A stretch of DNA of 64,000 nt, taken from assembly GCA_021927905.1 (NCBI GenBank), contig BLLK01000052.1, positions 2,501 to 66,500 on the forward strand. The letters run 5' to 3'. Both the position numbers and the translations under genes were made by a program. The stretch comes from Chaetoceros tenuissimus. Its lineage: Eukaryota > Bacillariophyta > Thalassiosirophyceae > Chaetocerotales > Chaetocerotaceae. Under the pieces are notes generated by a model, which saw only the letters and a list, made by a program, of their open reading frames with translations, was not told the origin of the DNA and searched no databases. This document shows positions 43,363-53,360 of the stretch, piece by piece (the stretch's first letter is position 1; every line of letters starts with the position of its first letter).

Positions 43363-44090
43363 ACGATAGTAGAGACAATGTAGATGTTTGTTGCTTGTCG
43401 GCAATTTAGGATATCCAATCGTTCTTTTAACGGGTAGTGATGAATAGTTTGAGTGCTCATATATCACTTGATCATGTCTCTGCGAGAATTATAAATGCTT
43501 GGTTTACTTGAATAAGTATAAGAAGGAATGAATTTTATAGATTCTCTATTTCAATGCATGTGTGCTTTAGTCATCTGCACCATTTTACAATTCATCAAAT
43601 CTTTCGAATTTACATTTCGTCACATAAGTATATCTATTCAACGAATGTCTGCAAATGTTTTTGGAAATAGTCGGGGATAGAGACTGATAGTTAGAGACTA
43701 GAGTTTATGAAAATCAGATTTCTATGCAATTTTCTTTTCGGTAGAAGACCACATCAATTATTGTACATGTTCAACATTTAATAACAACGGCAAATGCTTT
43801 ACATATTATAAAAATTTTAATTTTAATTTTGACTGTCTTTTCTTTTATAAATTTCTTCTTAGCTCGACTTTGCTTTGTTCGTTTCTGTTGTTCGAGAATA
43901 GAAATTGAATTTGAAAAAGGGAAAGTATAGAGTATCCCTTTTCGCAAATGGATGTGGCAGTCCCACAATATCCATCAAAAGACAGACTGAGCAATTTCAA
44001 TTAATGGACATCCATTCGTTCTTCTCATTATTTAAAGAACACAATTCAAGTGTGCATCTTTCACACTGGCACATAAACAAAGATAGAATC
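43363..44090. other. Intergenic region between YDW-repeat genes
   Basis: 728 bp with the promoter of the second YDW-repeat gene. Open frames here have no support and no repeat is evident. Confidence 0.5.
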
Positions 44091-44734
44091 ATGGGCTGCT
44101 TGTATTCTGGACCAAAATACGATGAATTCGAATGGGTGGAGGTTAGTAACCAAATGACATGCATTTTTCTCCTTCTTGCTTTGTATGGTTTATGGTTTTT
44201 ACTATTTATAATTTACCCTGTTGAACCTAACACATTTGTATGACCTTTCAACAAAACAAAGCTTCCACTAAACGCAAAATTAGCAGCAAAAAAGCTCGGC
44301 TATACTAAAAAGAAGTGGGATAATGACAAAGGTTCAAAATATGATCACTATGATTGGGAGGATCTACCAGAAGAAGTGAAGACAGCTTGTAAATTTCTTG
44401 GATATGACCAGACTACATGGGAAGAATCTGGATTGATATACAATAATCATGATTGGGAAGAGGTAAGATTTTGAATTGCATCTACATGCTTATAGCTATG
44501 CAATTGGCGTTCAGACTTATTATTTTAATATTGTTCCTAACTTTCGTCCAACCACCATAGCTTCCTGGAAATGCAATTAAAGCCGCACTGCTACTGGGAT
44601 ATACAAAAGAAAAGTGGGATGGCGATGAAGGAACTGAATATGATGATTATGATTGGGATGAATTGCCAGAGCATGTACAAGAAGCAGCGAAAGTGCTAGG
44701 CTATGATGAAACTGTTTGGGATCAGTCGGATTGA
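44091..44734 (+). CDS. Dually acylated YDW-repeat protein 2
   Basis: Three exons, 44091-44141, 44262-44462 and 44561-44734, give 141 aa. The start MGCLYSG again predicts Gly2 myristoylation and Cys3 palmitoylation. The body holds about three repeats: EFEWVE|LPLNAKLAAKKLGY, HYDWEDLPEEVKTACKFLGY, HDWEE|LPGNAIKAALLLGY and DYDWDELPEHVQEAAKVLGY (bars mark introns). Both introns (120 and 98 bp) are phase 0 and fall at the same residue, before LP. The gene grew by copying an exon-sized module. Tandem paralogue of the gene at 42950. Confidence 0.82.
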
Positions 44735-44783
44735 TTTGCACAAGGATAGATATATTTTAAGTTAAGAATCTACGCGTATCCAC

Positions 44784-46057
44784 TTAAAGACCAACACCTG
44801 CATTAGCTAGTCGTAATCTTTCGAGAGGGCTCAACATCGCCATTGTATTTCGTTCACTTTCAGGTGCAATCTCATCTACCCTAGATTTATGTATCATGAT
44901 TGCCGGTACAACCCTAGTACAGACAACGTTGAAACCAAATGAGCTAATTTCTAGAGTATAAGCAATATAACTGAATATTTCATACAACAATTTCGAACTT
45001 ACCATGTGCCACAACTACATTGTGTGCCATGCCATTTGTACAATCCTAATTTACCATCACACTTTGGACATGAAAGTTTTCCTTCGTGACATTCATGAAT
45101 CTCCTTTCCCATCCAATTTAAAGCATCCTTCAGAAAGTGACATTGACACTTTTCACCTATACTAGTATTCACATTTCCTCCTTTGACTTTACGATAAGAG
45201 AATGTATGCTGCGATTGTGAATGAGGTGGATCTTCAAACTCCTCATTATTGAATAATATAGTGCGACACATTTTACATGCATATCGTGTCGTCTCTACAT
45301 TATACTCTTTGAACAATGATTCTGACGGTTCTTGTTTTGTTTCTGTAGCTTCTAATTCTTGTTGTTCCTTTTCTTTGGCTTCTTGTTCTTTTCGTATACG
45401 TTCTGCTTTGGCACGTTTTGACTCTGGAATGCATTCTCTAGCCACTTGCTGAGTGAATTTTGCCATTTTCCCAGGACCAATGCTTGCATTTTGAATCGCT
45501 TGTTCTTTCTCTTCATCTGATAATACTTTGAAAGCTGCATTCTCTTCTGACATTGATGCATACTCTGAATTCGGTTCAATACACTTGATTACATTTTGCA
45601 ATACTGTTTCCTTCTCGTCTTCATCTTTTTGAGTGACACTATTACCACTCATCATATTGACATACGATTCAATCTTGTGCAAATCATTATCTGTATCGAT
45701 ACCAATCCCAACTGCAAAGGCAGCAATACCAGGTATCGTTATATTACCATTGGGCATCTCTTCCATTTTAGATCCTTCATCAAAGAACGTCTGTAGACTT
45801 GATTCCTGTTTTACATCTGATACATCAAACGCAGTCAATTTCGCAAGATATTTGACAACCTCATCATCTTCATTTTTATATCCTCCAAACGAAGCTATGC
45901 AAGGGATGTATTCTACTTCAATGTTTCGTTGGATAGGTTCATTTTCTAAATCTATTATTGGAGGTCGATCTTGAAGGATGGAGAGTACCTTTGAGACACG
46001 ATTTTTATTAGCGCCGAGTACAGCTACTCTAAATTTTATGGTTGGTTTGTCAGACAT
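44784..46057 (-). CDS. YVH1/DUSP12-type zinc-binding protein without a phosphatase domain
   Basis: Exons 46057-45003 and 44913-44784 give 394 aa; the intron (90 bp, GT-AG) splits a Trp codon. The start is ATG 46057. The C-terminal 130 residues match the YVH1/DUSP12 zinc domain: CKMCRTILF, a CQCHFL pair, W then EGKLSCPKCDGKLGLYKWHG, QCSCGTW and, after the intron, VVPAIMIHKSRVDE. In YVH1 this domain acts in 60S ribosome maturation. The N-terminal 200 residues lack the HCxxGxxRS phosphatase loop. They start with KFRVAVLGANKNRVSKVLSI, reminiscent of a small nucleotide-binding fold but without a Walker A. A Lys/Glu coiled coil lies near 225-250. Confidence 0.82.
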
Positions 46058-46371
46058 GTTTTGTAGTTTATAATTAATATAGATCAAGTGTGTGTATCTT
46101 TTACATCATAAATAAGAAGTTCATTAGGAAGATGGTAAAAAGAGAAAAATGTTCTTTTGGACGAGAGTGGACATGAGCTATCCATTCGAGGTAGGGATTC
46201 AGTCCCATTTTTACTTTCTATTTTATTTCAATTGCTGCGATTTAGCAAAGATGGAAAGGATATTCATTATGTTAAAAAAACCTTATCCTAACTATCTTTC
46301 TCATAAGAGGCTGGTTCTTTAGCTAATGCCGTTCTAGCTTATAATGAAAATATCACCAAATCAATATATTC
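46058..46371. other. Intergenic region between zinc protein and glycosyltransferase genes
   Basis: 314 bp holding the promoter of the zinc-protein gene and the 3' flank of the glycosyltransferase gene. No gene seen. Confidence 0.4.
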
Positions 46372-47589
46372 TCACATCGTATCCTCATAGAATATTCTAT
46401 ATTTTGGTACTCGAGTCTTTAGAGTTTGCCATGCTGAGTCATCAAATACTTGCGTTTCGTTCTTCCACAACTCTAGAATGCCTTCTTCACTTTTGCAGGC
46501 TTCTTCATTAGCATCCACCTGTTGTAAATCTGCTCTTCCTCGTTTGCATCTAGACATGAATTCTTCCAATGATTTCGTCTGATAATGATGAATTACTGCA
46601 ACATCGGAAGGACCATTAAGGTTGATCCAATCCTTTCGAAGCAACCACTTTCCATTGGTATCAAATGTCAATGACCAATTTCGATATCGATAGCTATGGG
46701 GATTCTTGAATCCACCACCATTGCCAATCTGATCTGTACGTAGAATAACTTTTACTTGTGGATCGGTTTCATTGGCTCTCATTTGAAATCGTTTTGTCAA
46801 TGGTAGTGGTCTGTACTTTGTTTCATTATTGTAACCGAATATATACCAATTCAAAGCTAGACCGCCTATTCTTTCACCCTGTGCTTTTTCTTGGAGTAAC
46901 TCTAATATACTTTCATGCTTCTTGAGAACTATAAATTCATCTAAATCAATGAATGCTATCCATTTATGTTTCGGCTTATCCCCCTCAACTTGTCCCTTTA
47001 TTCGTTCTATACAATCATTATAAGCTGGAAGTTGCTTTACTTTGCCAGGAAAATGTGTGACATCCACTTTTGTGTAATTCTTTTCTTTGTACCATTGTTC
47101 AAGTTCAAAATCGGGAGAATTGTCGTAGAGATAAATTTGATCGAAACCTATAGCGAGGTTGTAATCAATCCATTCGTCGATAAAGGTGAGAGCTCCCTTT
47201 TGGATGGCGCAAATCGCTACAGTATCTCTTTGTCGAGTAGTAGTCAATACGACTGTATCTTTATCTTGAATATCGGTGATGTTAGATGTAACGATTGGAG
47301 GTTCTGTTTTATTTAATTTATTATGGGTCGATACTGCTCTTGGTATATCGTCATCGTCATCTTCTTCTTCTACAATAGGAGCAGGAGCCCGTTGAATGCA
47401 AGAAGTACGAACGGTTTTTGTACTTTTTTCATCATATATCTGCAGATCTACATTCAGAATCGTAAAGATCGATGCCGCATTTGTAATGAGAACGAGACAT
47501 AAGATCTTGAAATTATTGAATCGAGTCATTGATAATATATGTTTATGATGCTCAAAGACACATTCACCATGGTCATATGAATATGTCAT
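46372..47589 (-). CDS. GT92-like glycosyltransferase, paralogue 1
   Basis: 405 aa, no introns, a type II membrane protein with an anchor near 27-47 and an acidic stem. The catalytic domain starts RDTVAICAIQKGALTFIDEW, with GFDQIYLYDNSPD, and the metal-binding DxD-type motif in FIDLDEFIVLKKH (DLDEF 215-219). Later blocks include LALNWYIFGYNN, the FQMRAN region and VAVIHHYQTKSLEEFMSRC. This arrangement matches the DUF23/GT92 and related GT-A glycosyltransferases. It should act in the Golgi lumen; the sugar is unknown. An alternative start at Met21 would still keep the anchor. Tandem duplicate of the next gene. Confidence 0.85.
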   Translation of the reverse strand: MTYSYDHGECVFEHHKHILSMTRFNNFKILCLVLITNAASIFTILNVDLQIYDEKSTKTVRTSCIQRAPAPIVEEEDDDDDIPRAVSTHNKLNKTEPPIVTSNITDIQDKDTVVLTTTRQRDTVAICAIQKGALTFIDEWIDYNLAIGFDQIYLYDNSPDFELEQWYKEKNYTKVDVTHFPGKVKQLPAYNDCIERIKGQVEGDKPKHKWIAFIDLDEFIVLKKHESILELLQEKAQGERIGGLALNWYIFGYNNETKYRPLPLTKRFQMRANETDPQVKVILRTDQIGNGGGFKNPHSYRYRNWSLTFDTNGKWLLRKDWINLNGPSDVAVIHHYQTKSLEEFMSRCKRGRADLQQVDANEEACKSEEGILELWKNETQVFDDSAWQTLKTRVPKYRIFYEDTM

Positions 47590-47930
47590 GTTGGTTGTTC
47601 TTCAAGAGAAAAAGTTTCCATCTGGCTGACCGTTTGGATGTCTGTTACGCCAATTTAGCACGATTGGATAAGAGGAAAAAGTCTCATTTTCAATGACGTA
47701 CATAAATGGTACAGTACATACATACTAAGAAGGTTTGATTCTTTTCAAAAATTAATTCAAAGGAATAGATTCTTTTCATTGTCGACTTCAAATAATCTAT
47801 GATATTTTATGACTATACTTTTATTTACGTATTAGCATAATGAAAATGCAACCAAAAGAAAATATATCATATAAATTTTTACTCGCTGAAGCAGTACCTC
47901 TTTTGATTTCACAAAACAAATGAAACCATA
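47590..47930. other. Intergenic region between the glycosyltransferase paralogues
   Basis: 341 bp with the promoter of paralogue 1 and the 3' flank of paralogue 2. No gene seen. Confidence 0.4.
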
Positions 47931-49037
47931 TTACTCTGCAGATATTATTTCATCATACTTTGCATATTTTGATACCCGTGTCTTTAGTACTTGCCATGCC
48001 GAGTCATCAAATACACTTTCTTTCATCTCACGTTGCCATTCTTCCAAAATTTCTTCTTCACTTCTACAAGATGGATCCTTTGCTTTGTTTTGTTTCTGAC
48101 CTGCTCTTCCTCGACCACACCTCGAAACATATTCTTCTAATGATTTTGTGTAATAATGATGAATGACTGCGACATCAGAAGGCCCATCGACATTGAACCA
48201 TGGTTCTTCAATCAATCTCTTTCCATTCGTATCCACAGTGGCGATAGAATTGTTGCTATACCTATAGCAATGAGGATTTCTCATCCCGCCACCATTGCCC
48301 ATCATATCTGTGCGTACAATAACTTTGACATGTTGATTCGTTCCCTTCTCACGCATTTGGAATCTTTTTGTCAATGGCAGTGGTTTATATTTGATCTGAT
48401 TATGAAAGCCAAACATATACCAGTTGAGAGCTAGTCCACCTACGTTTGATACTTTTGTAGTATCTTCAAGCAAGTCTATTATATGATCATGCTTCTTCAA
48501 TACTATATATTCATCAACATCTATGAATGCAATCCATGTATGTTTTGGCTTTTCGTCCATTTCCCATTTAATTTTGGATATGCATGCTTGATAGGCCGCC
48601 TTTTGCTTGACTTCACCGGGAAAGTGCGTAATGTCTATATATGTTTTGTTTCTATTTTCATACCATTCTTGCAGTTCAAAATCAGGAGAGTTGTCATAAA
48701 TGTATATCTTATCAAAACCTATGGCAAGGTTGTAGTCAATCCATTCGTCGATAAAAGGCAAAGAACCCTTTTGGATAGCGCAAATCGCTACGGTATCTCT
48801 TTGTCGAGTAGAAGAAGGAGTCAATAGACTCTTTTCTGGTGATGCTGATGTTGAATTTACATCATCTGATAGGTTTGTTTTCCTGCTGCCGGTTGTAGCC
48901 AGAATCCTGCTTGTATTGATCTCATGTTCTTCTTCACGAGTATCTGTCTCTAATATATCGAAATTGAGAACTAGAAGATAACCTACTATATTAACTACAG
49001 ATAGAAGGAACAATCTCTTCAAATGAATAGTTTTCAT
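47931..49037 (-). CDS. GT92-like glycosyltransferase, paralogue 2
   Basis: 368 aa, intronless. The anchor is at residues 8-27 followed by a Ser/Thr-rich stem. The catalytic domain keeps every block of paralogue 1: RDTVAICAIQKGSLPFIDEW, IYIYDNSPD, FIDVDEYIVLKKH (DVDEY 173-177), LALNWYMFGF, NPHCYRYSN and VAVIHHYYTKSLEEYVSRCG. Similarity is high in the catalytic part and low in the stem, so both enzymes are probably active. Same strand, spacing 341 bp, so a tandem duplication with separate promoters. Confidence 0.85.
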   Translation of the reverse strand: MKTIHLKRLFLLSVVNIVGYLLVLNFDILETDTREEEHEINTSRILATTGSRKTNLSDDVNSTSASPEKSLLTPSSTRQRDTVAICAIQKGSLPFIDEWIDYNLAIGFDKIYIYDNSPDFELQEWYENRNKTYIDITHFPGEVKQKAAYQACISKIKWEMDEKPKHTWIAFIDVDEYIVLKKHDHIIDLLEDTTKVSNVGGLALNWYMFGFHNQIKYKPLPLTKRFQMREKGTNQHVKVIVRTDMMGNGGGMRNPHCYRYSNNSIATVDTNGKRLIEEPWFNVDGPSDVAVIHHYYTKSLEEYVSRCGRGRAGQKQNKAKDPSCRSEEEILEEWQREMKESVFDDSAWQVLKTRVSKYAKYDEIISAE

Positions 49038-49462
49038 TACTCCACGATAAAGAATCTTGACCTAAGTTTTATGGTGAATGAAGAGCAGAGAGATCGAGGT
49101 ACCGGGGGTACGATCTTTCCTCTTTCAAATTTTCAGAAGACACGATTCACTCATTTTTCGCCCTCACAATTTGAAAAAATCGGGCAACAAAGTTATTAGG
49201 CTAGATTTTCAGGCTACTGTGGGAAGAACGAGATTGATGATACAAAGGTATAAAAATCATAAAACTACATGCGAATTTAAAAACCTCATTGATTTTTCAT
49301 CATTATTCGTTACCTTTTTACTCTTTCTAACATCAATTATTTTTTTGTTCTTGAGAATTCGCAACACTTATTTTTCTATTTGTTAAACTTTTTTGTTTAT
49401 TACTGCAAGCGAGTAATATACATGTGACTAAATATTGTTTTTAATTTTAACATGATCATCCC
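49038..49462. other. Intergenic region, 425 bp
   Basis: Lies between the start of glycosyltransferase paralogue 2 and the end of the LNR gene. AT-rich, with no supported gene. Confidence 0.4.
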
Positions 49463-50413
49463 TCATTGGTTGCGACAATGAAGGGATATCACGAGAATAA
49501 AGAATACAACTGCAGAAGCAACTCCTGCTCCAATATACGCCTTTTCTGCAGGGGATAAACAATCTCCATCGTCCCATCCGCACTCTGGCGTATTGTAATC
49601 TCCACTATTGCATATATTATTGCCGATGAGGTATGGCTTTGGGATATGAGTACAGTTGGGATGTTTTGAAAGGAACAGATTGAACTCATCGCAGTCTCCA
49701 CCTTCCCAATTGCATTCTTTTGTGTTATAAAAACCGTCACATTTACCATCTCCGATATTATTGTAGGTTTTTCCAACATTTTCTATCCTATCTTCATAGC
49801 AATTTGGATATTCCATGAGGAATTCATTCAAGAAGAGACAGTCTCCACCATCGAATCCGCATTCTTTTGAGTTGTAGCTACCTTCTTCAACAAGGTAATC
49901 ACAAACTCCATTTTCTATAAAATGAGGAAATTGAACATGACAATCAGGATATCCGTCAACTAGACAGTCTCCACCATCCCAGCCGCATTCTTCAATGTTG
50001 AGTCCATCATCATGATTACAATATCCATTTCCTATATTGTTAGGAGCATTGTCAACTTCTTTGCACTTTGGATACTTTGCATTAAATTCATCACAGTCTC
50101 CACCGTCGTATCCGCATGTTTCATCGTTGTATTCCCAATCACAGTGAGAGTTTCCCAGCGCAGTAGGAGGTGCAGTGCAGTTAGGATAATATCCCCATTC
50201 TGTCGAATCCTTCTCGTTTATCATGACGAGAACCCTTCTTGGACGAGTGCCAACATCCTGCTTACTATGACTGAACAAATCCTCGTAATTATTGGATTCC
50301 CTTTGTTTGGTAACTCTTCCATGTCTTTTCTTAAGCATCTTTTGTAAGTGCAATGTAGGAAAAATAGAAAGATATTTTGGATGATAGGGGCACAATCTAC
50401 GAGTAGAAATCAT
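49463..50413 (-). CDS. LNR (Notch/Lin-12) repeat membrane protein
   Basis: 316 aa from ATG 50413; Met32 in the TTG-initiated frame (MLKKRHGRV) is another possible start. Five LNR-type modules, each with Cys pairs and the end motif C-G/N-W/Y/F-D/E-GGDC: CGYDGGDC, CGWDGGDC, CGFDGGDC, CNWEGGDC and CGWDDGDC. LNR modules bind calcium and fold with three disulphides, so they should be extracytosolic. One membrane pass lies at the C-terminus (IGAGVASAVVFFILVISL). I see no N-terminal signal peptide. Either the true first exon is missing or the protein uses a tail anchor; the start is therefore doubtful. Confidence 0.78.
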   Translation of the reverse strand: MISTRRLCPYHPKYLSIFPTLHLQKMLKKRHGRVTKQRESNNYEDLFSHSKQDVGTRPRRVLVMINEKDSTEWGYYPNCTAPPTALGNSHCDWEYNDETCGYDGGDCDEFNAKYPKCKEVDNAPNNIGNGYCNHDDGLNIEECGWDGGDCLVDGYPDCHVQFPHFIENGVCDYLVEEGSYNSKECGFDGGDCLFLNEFLMEYPNCYEDRIENVGKTYNNIGDGKCDGFYNTKECNWEGGDCDEFNLFLSKHPNCTHIPKPYLIGNNICNSGDYNTPECGWDDGDCLSPAEKAYIGAGVASAVVFFILVISLHCRNQ

Positions 50414-50738
50414 GTAGTCCGAGAGCAAGGGTTTTGATTGTCCAGAAGAAGCACACTTTTCTTCACCAGCTAGCTATTTAGTTAGGTCGCGCATTGGCAA
50501 TCCTGTTTCGTTAAAAATCAAGAGTCATCAAACTAATAAACTCTAATCCTCGCCAATTCAAACTATGATAGCACTACAATTTGCATTAGATAATATAGAT
50601 TTTACAAATTACAGATTTACATTTTGTTTCCTTGGAGTTGACAAGCCAGCCTCTGTTGATGCTTTGGTCATATGAAATACAATGGAAAAATCTTCATATG
50701 ATTCTTGAAGTTCCTTGTTCACGACAATAGCTTCAAAC
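50414..50738. other. Intergenic region, 325 bp
   Basis: Promoter side of the LNR gene and 3' flank of secreted family member B. It may hide a signal-peptide exon of the LNR gene, but I could not identify one. Confidence 0.35.
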
Positions 50739-51137
50739 TTAGTTTCTTTCCCGATAGAACTCCTGAGGAATAGAATCGTCGTCTTCATAATATTGAATCT
50801 CTTCAACATCTTGATATTTGGAAGCTTCAAGTTTCGACGCAAAGTATGCTTCGTTGAGACCCTCTTCTTTTATTTGCCGTATGTCTTCGCCATCCTTTTC
50901 CAAGAATAGGTCAGTATTCTTTATTTGTAGAAGTATATCTGCCACTCGCATATCCTCTTTACTTGTGAATCTTTCTACTGGAGGCGCTTCTCGTTCTCGT
51001 TTTTGTTGAGATATATTCTTCATTGCGGCAATGTGTGATCCACGAAGCATTGCTGGTGGCTTATTCGATGAAGCCATTGCCGTAGAAGCGATGGATGTCT
51101 GTATTATGGTGTAGATGACTGTAAATTTCATTTTCAT
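50739..51137 (-). CDS. Small acidic secreted protein, family member B
   Basis: 132 aa. The N-terminal hydrophobic signal MKMKFTVIYTIIQTSIASTA is followed by MLRGSH and an extra basic/acidic linker of about 50 residues that other members lack. Then come the family blocks NTDLFLEKDGEDIRQIKEEG, NEAYFASKLEASKYQD and EEIQYYEDDDSIP. It ends FYRERN. Confidence 0.75.
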   Translation of the reverse strand: MKMKFTVIYTIIQTSIASTAMASSNKPPAMLRGSHIAAMKNISQQKREREAPPVERFTSKEDMRVADILLQIKNTDLFLEKDGEDIRQIKEEGLNEAYFASKLEASKYQDVEEIQYYEDDDSIPQEFYRERN

Positions 51138-51701
51138 TCGAATATATATTTCAATGGTTCCCTTATTTAAAGAGTACTAATGGTTCTCCATTTTACAATT
51201 CACTCTCTCACAGAAAAAGTAAATGAGGAAGCTGTGGGTCATTTCATATTTCACGGGTCACTAAGCTATTTTGGTTGGAAATAGCCCGTTTGAAAGGATT
51301 CTCTTTCCTTGTCACATCATGAACTACAGTACTCATCGTATGCATGGTTCTATGGATGAGAGAAGTTGAGTAGCGACTTTCAATGATTATACGCAGATGT
51401 ATTATAGCTTACTTTATGCTCAGAGTTTTTATCTTTTCAAACTATCATGATCGCTGGTATTAGAAAATGCGAGAATTAATCATCTGCTTTGAATTGACAC
51501 GTAGAAATCATTGGCCGAAAAATGCAAATACTTTTATTTCTGCAAGATAACTGTTGTTTGCCAGCTTATAAGAATAAACATTAGGTTTCTTCATATGAAA
51601 GAAAATAGAGAAATATGCTCTCGAATAAATATATTCTACAGTTATTGATACATTTTTGCAATTGGATGGTCTCCACGTTAGCTAATCTTGTACTGAAAAG
51701 C
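51138..51701. other. Intergenic region, 564 bp
   Basis: Promoter of member B and 3' flank of member C. No gene, RNA or repeat supported. Confidence 0.4.
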
Positions 51702-52019
51702 TCACTCTGCAATCTCCTCAATCATATCGCCAAATACTCCAGGTATTTTATCATCGTCGTAGTATTCAATCTCTTTACGGTCTTGATATCTAGCTGCTTC
51801 AAGTTTGGATTCAAAATAAGCTTCGTTGATGAGATTTTGTTGTACTTCGTTTTCCATCTCTCTGATATCATCTCCTTCTTCAAGATTCAGTTCAATTTCT
51901 TTGATTACTTTCAATGATCCTCGAAGCTGCCATCCTTTTAATTGCGTAGGAGCCACAGCATTAATACTTTGCATGGTTGCTACATAGCAGAGAACTGTGA
52001 TACAAGCAAGGTTACTCAT
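51702..52019 (-). CDS. Small acidic secreted protein, family member C
   Basis: 105 aa with signal peptide (SNLACITVLCYVATMQSINA). The mature part opens LKGWQLRGSLKVIKEIELNL, then EEGDDIREMENEV, INEAYFESKLEAARYQD and KEIEYYDDDKIPG. It is nearest to member D in the LKGWQLRG stretch and to member B in the YFExKLEA stretch. This is the cleanest example of the family layout. Confidence 0.78.
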   Translation of the reverse strand: MSNLACITVLCYVATMQSINAVAPTQLKGWQLRGSLKVIKEIELNLEEGDDIREMENEVQQNLINEAYFESKLEAARYQDRKEIEYYDDDKIPGVFGDMIEEIAE

Positions 52020-52610
52020 GATAGTTGTATGAACTATGATTATCCAAATACAATGAGAGAATGATCTATATTGATTCGTACTTCATAATCGATCATTCTC
52101 CAACTCTTCCTTGGCAAGGAAGGCGCGAAGCGAAGTCTGGCTGAAATAGCCTTGTTTTGAAACAGCTTCTCGAGATGAGAAATTGTCACATTGAATTCCT
52201 ATTAGGCGAACTGTAACCATGAGGTAGATACACTACCTCCATCTTCTTTGATCTTATCCGACATGAAAAAAGAAAAGTGAATAGAAACCTTAAAGTATTG
52301 GAGTAAACTTTTCCTATGGAAAGATGATTGTATATGTTTATAAAATGCTTCTCTTTTTTACATAATATCCAGGTGATGCATACATTTGAAATGGCAGCTT
52401 GCTTCTGAACTACCACCATAAGCTTTCATCTATCTAGAACTTTATCTTTTTCGGCATGATACGAGTATGGTTGCCTCTCGTTTCGTAGCTACAGTGTAGA
52501 TTGCGACGACTTGATCAAAAAAGGAAAAAGCACATCCGACTTTACTCTTGCTTGGTACAACAAGAAGTCAGTAGATCAATGTCCCGTCAAAGTGCTCACA
52601 ATGAATAATT
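52020..52610. other. Intergenic region, 591 bp
   Basis: Promoter of member C and 3' flank of member D. A palindromic-looking GC-richer patch (CTTCCTTGGCAAGGAAGG, about 52107-52124) is the only structure seen: CCTTGGCAAGG is a short inverted repeat. Confidence 0.4.
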
Positions 52611-52856
52611 CTATTGTTCATCTTTGGATCCTTCCAGCATGGTTTCAAAATATGCTTCACTGACAACTTTTCTTTTTACCATATGTTGCATATGCCGAAT
52701 ATCCGCACCATCGTCTAAAGTAAGTTCCATACTCTTGATGACTTTCATCGTCCCTCGTAATTGCCAGCCTTTTAATTTACTTGGATTCACAGCATGTATC
52801 CTCTGTTCACTAACAAGTATAAATAGCAGCAGCAGTGTGAGAAATATAGCCTTCAT
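52611..52856 (-). CDS. Small secreted protein, family member D (short)
   Basis: 81 aa. Signal peptide KAIFLTLLLLFILVSEQRIH, then LKGWQLRGTMKVIKSMELTL, DDGADIRHMQHMV and SEAYFETMLEGSKDEQ. The frame stops right after the YFExxL block, so the YYxDDD end block is missing. This suggests a truncated member, still with an open frame. Confidence 0.7.
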   Translation of the reverse strand: MKAIFLTLLLLFILVSEQRIHAVNPSKLKGWQLRGTMKVIKSMELTLDDGADIRHMQHMVKRKVVSEAYFETMLEGSKDEQ

Positions 52857-53360
52857 AGTATACGTTTTTTGATCAAGTGTAGTTTCAATACAAATGAATT
52901 AGAAAAACAATCAAAAGTATCCACAATATCCACATCTCACAAGAGGGCACCGGTCATAGGAAGGCTACTGAGAAGACTGGCTAATTTTGGTAAAAGTTGA
53001 TTGTTGACACCTCTTGAGGCCATTTTATTTATGGATCAAAAAGATCTCTTTCATTTTCGAAACATTCCACATCTTGTTTTTTTCTCGTACTCGTAAACCG
53101 ATTGAAAGATACATCCATTGAAAGAGGGCTCTTTTTTATGTTTGGTATATTTATTTGAAAATAAAAGAAACATCATCTACGAAACATGAGGCAATCTAAC
53201 GTAAGGGACTATGTGTGTCCATCATACAGTTTGGAACAATAATTCACCCATTCTCATCATTCAATCTTCTTTTCATCATAACTAGAATCAAGAATCCTTC
53301 TCGGATAACAACCCGAAACCGACATCCTCATATGACCTCGCAACTGGTAGACGTACATCC
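52857..53360. promoter_or_regulatory. Divergent promoter region
   Basis: 504 bp between member D (minus) and the EF-hand gene (plus). No gene or motif supported. Confidence 0.4.
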
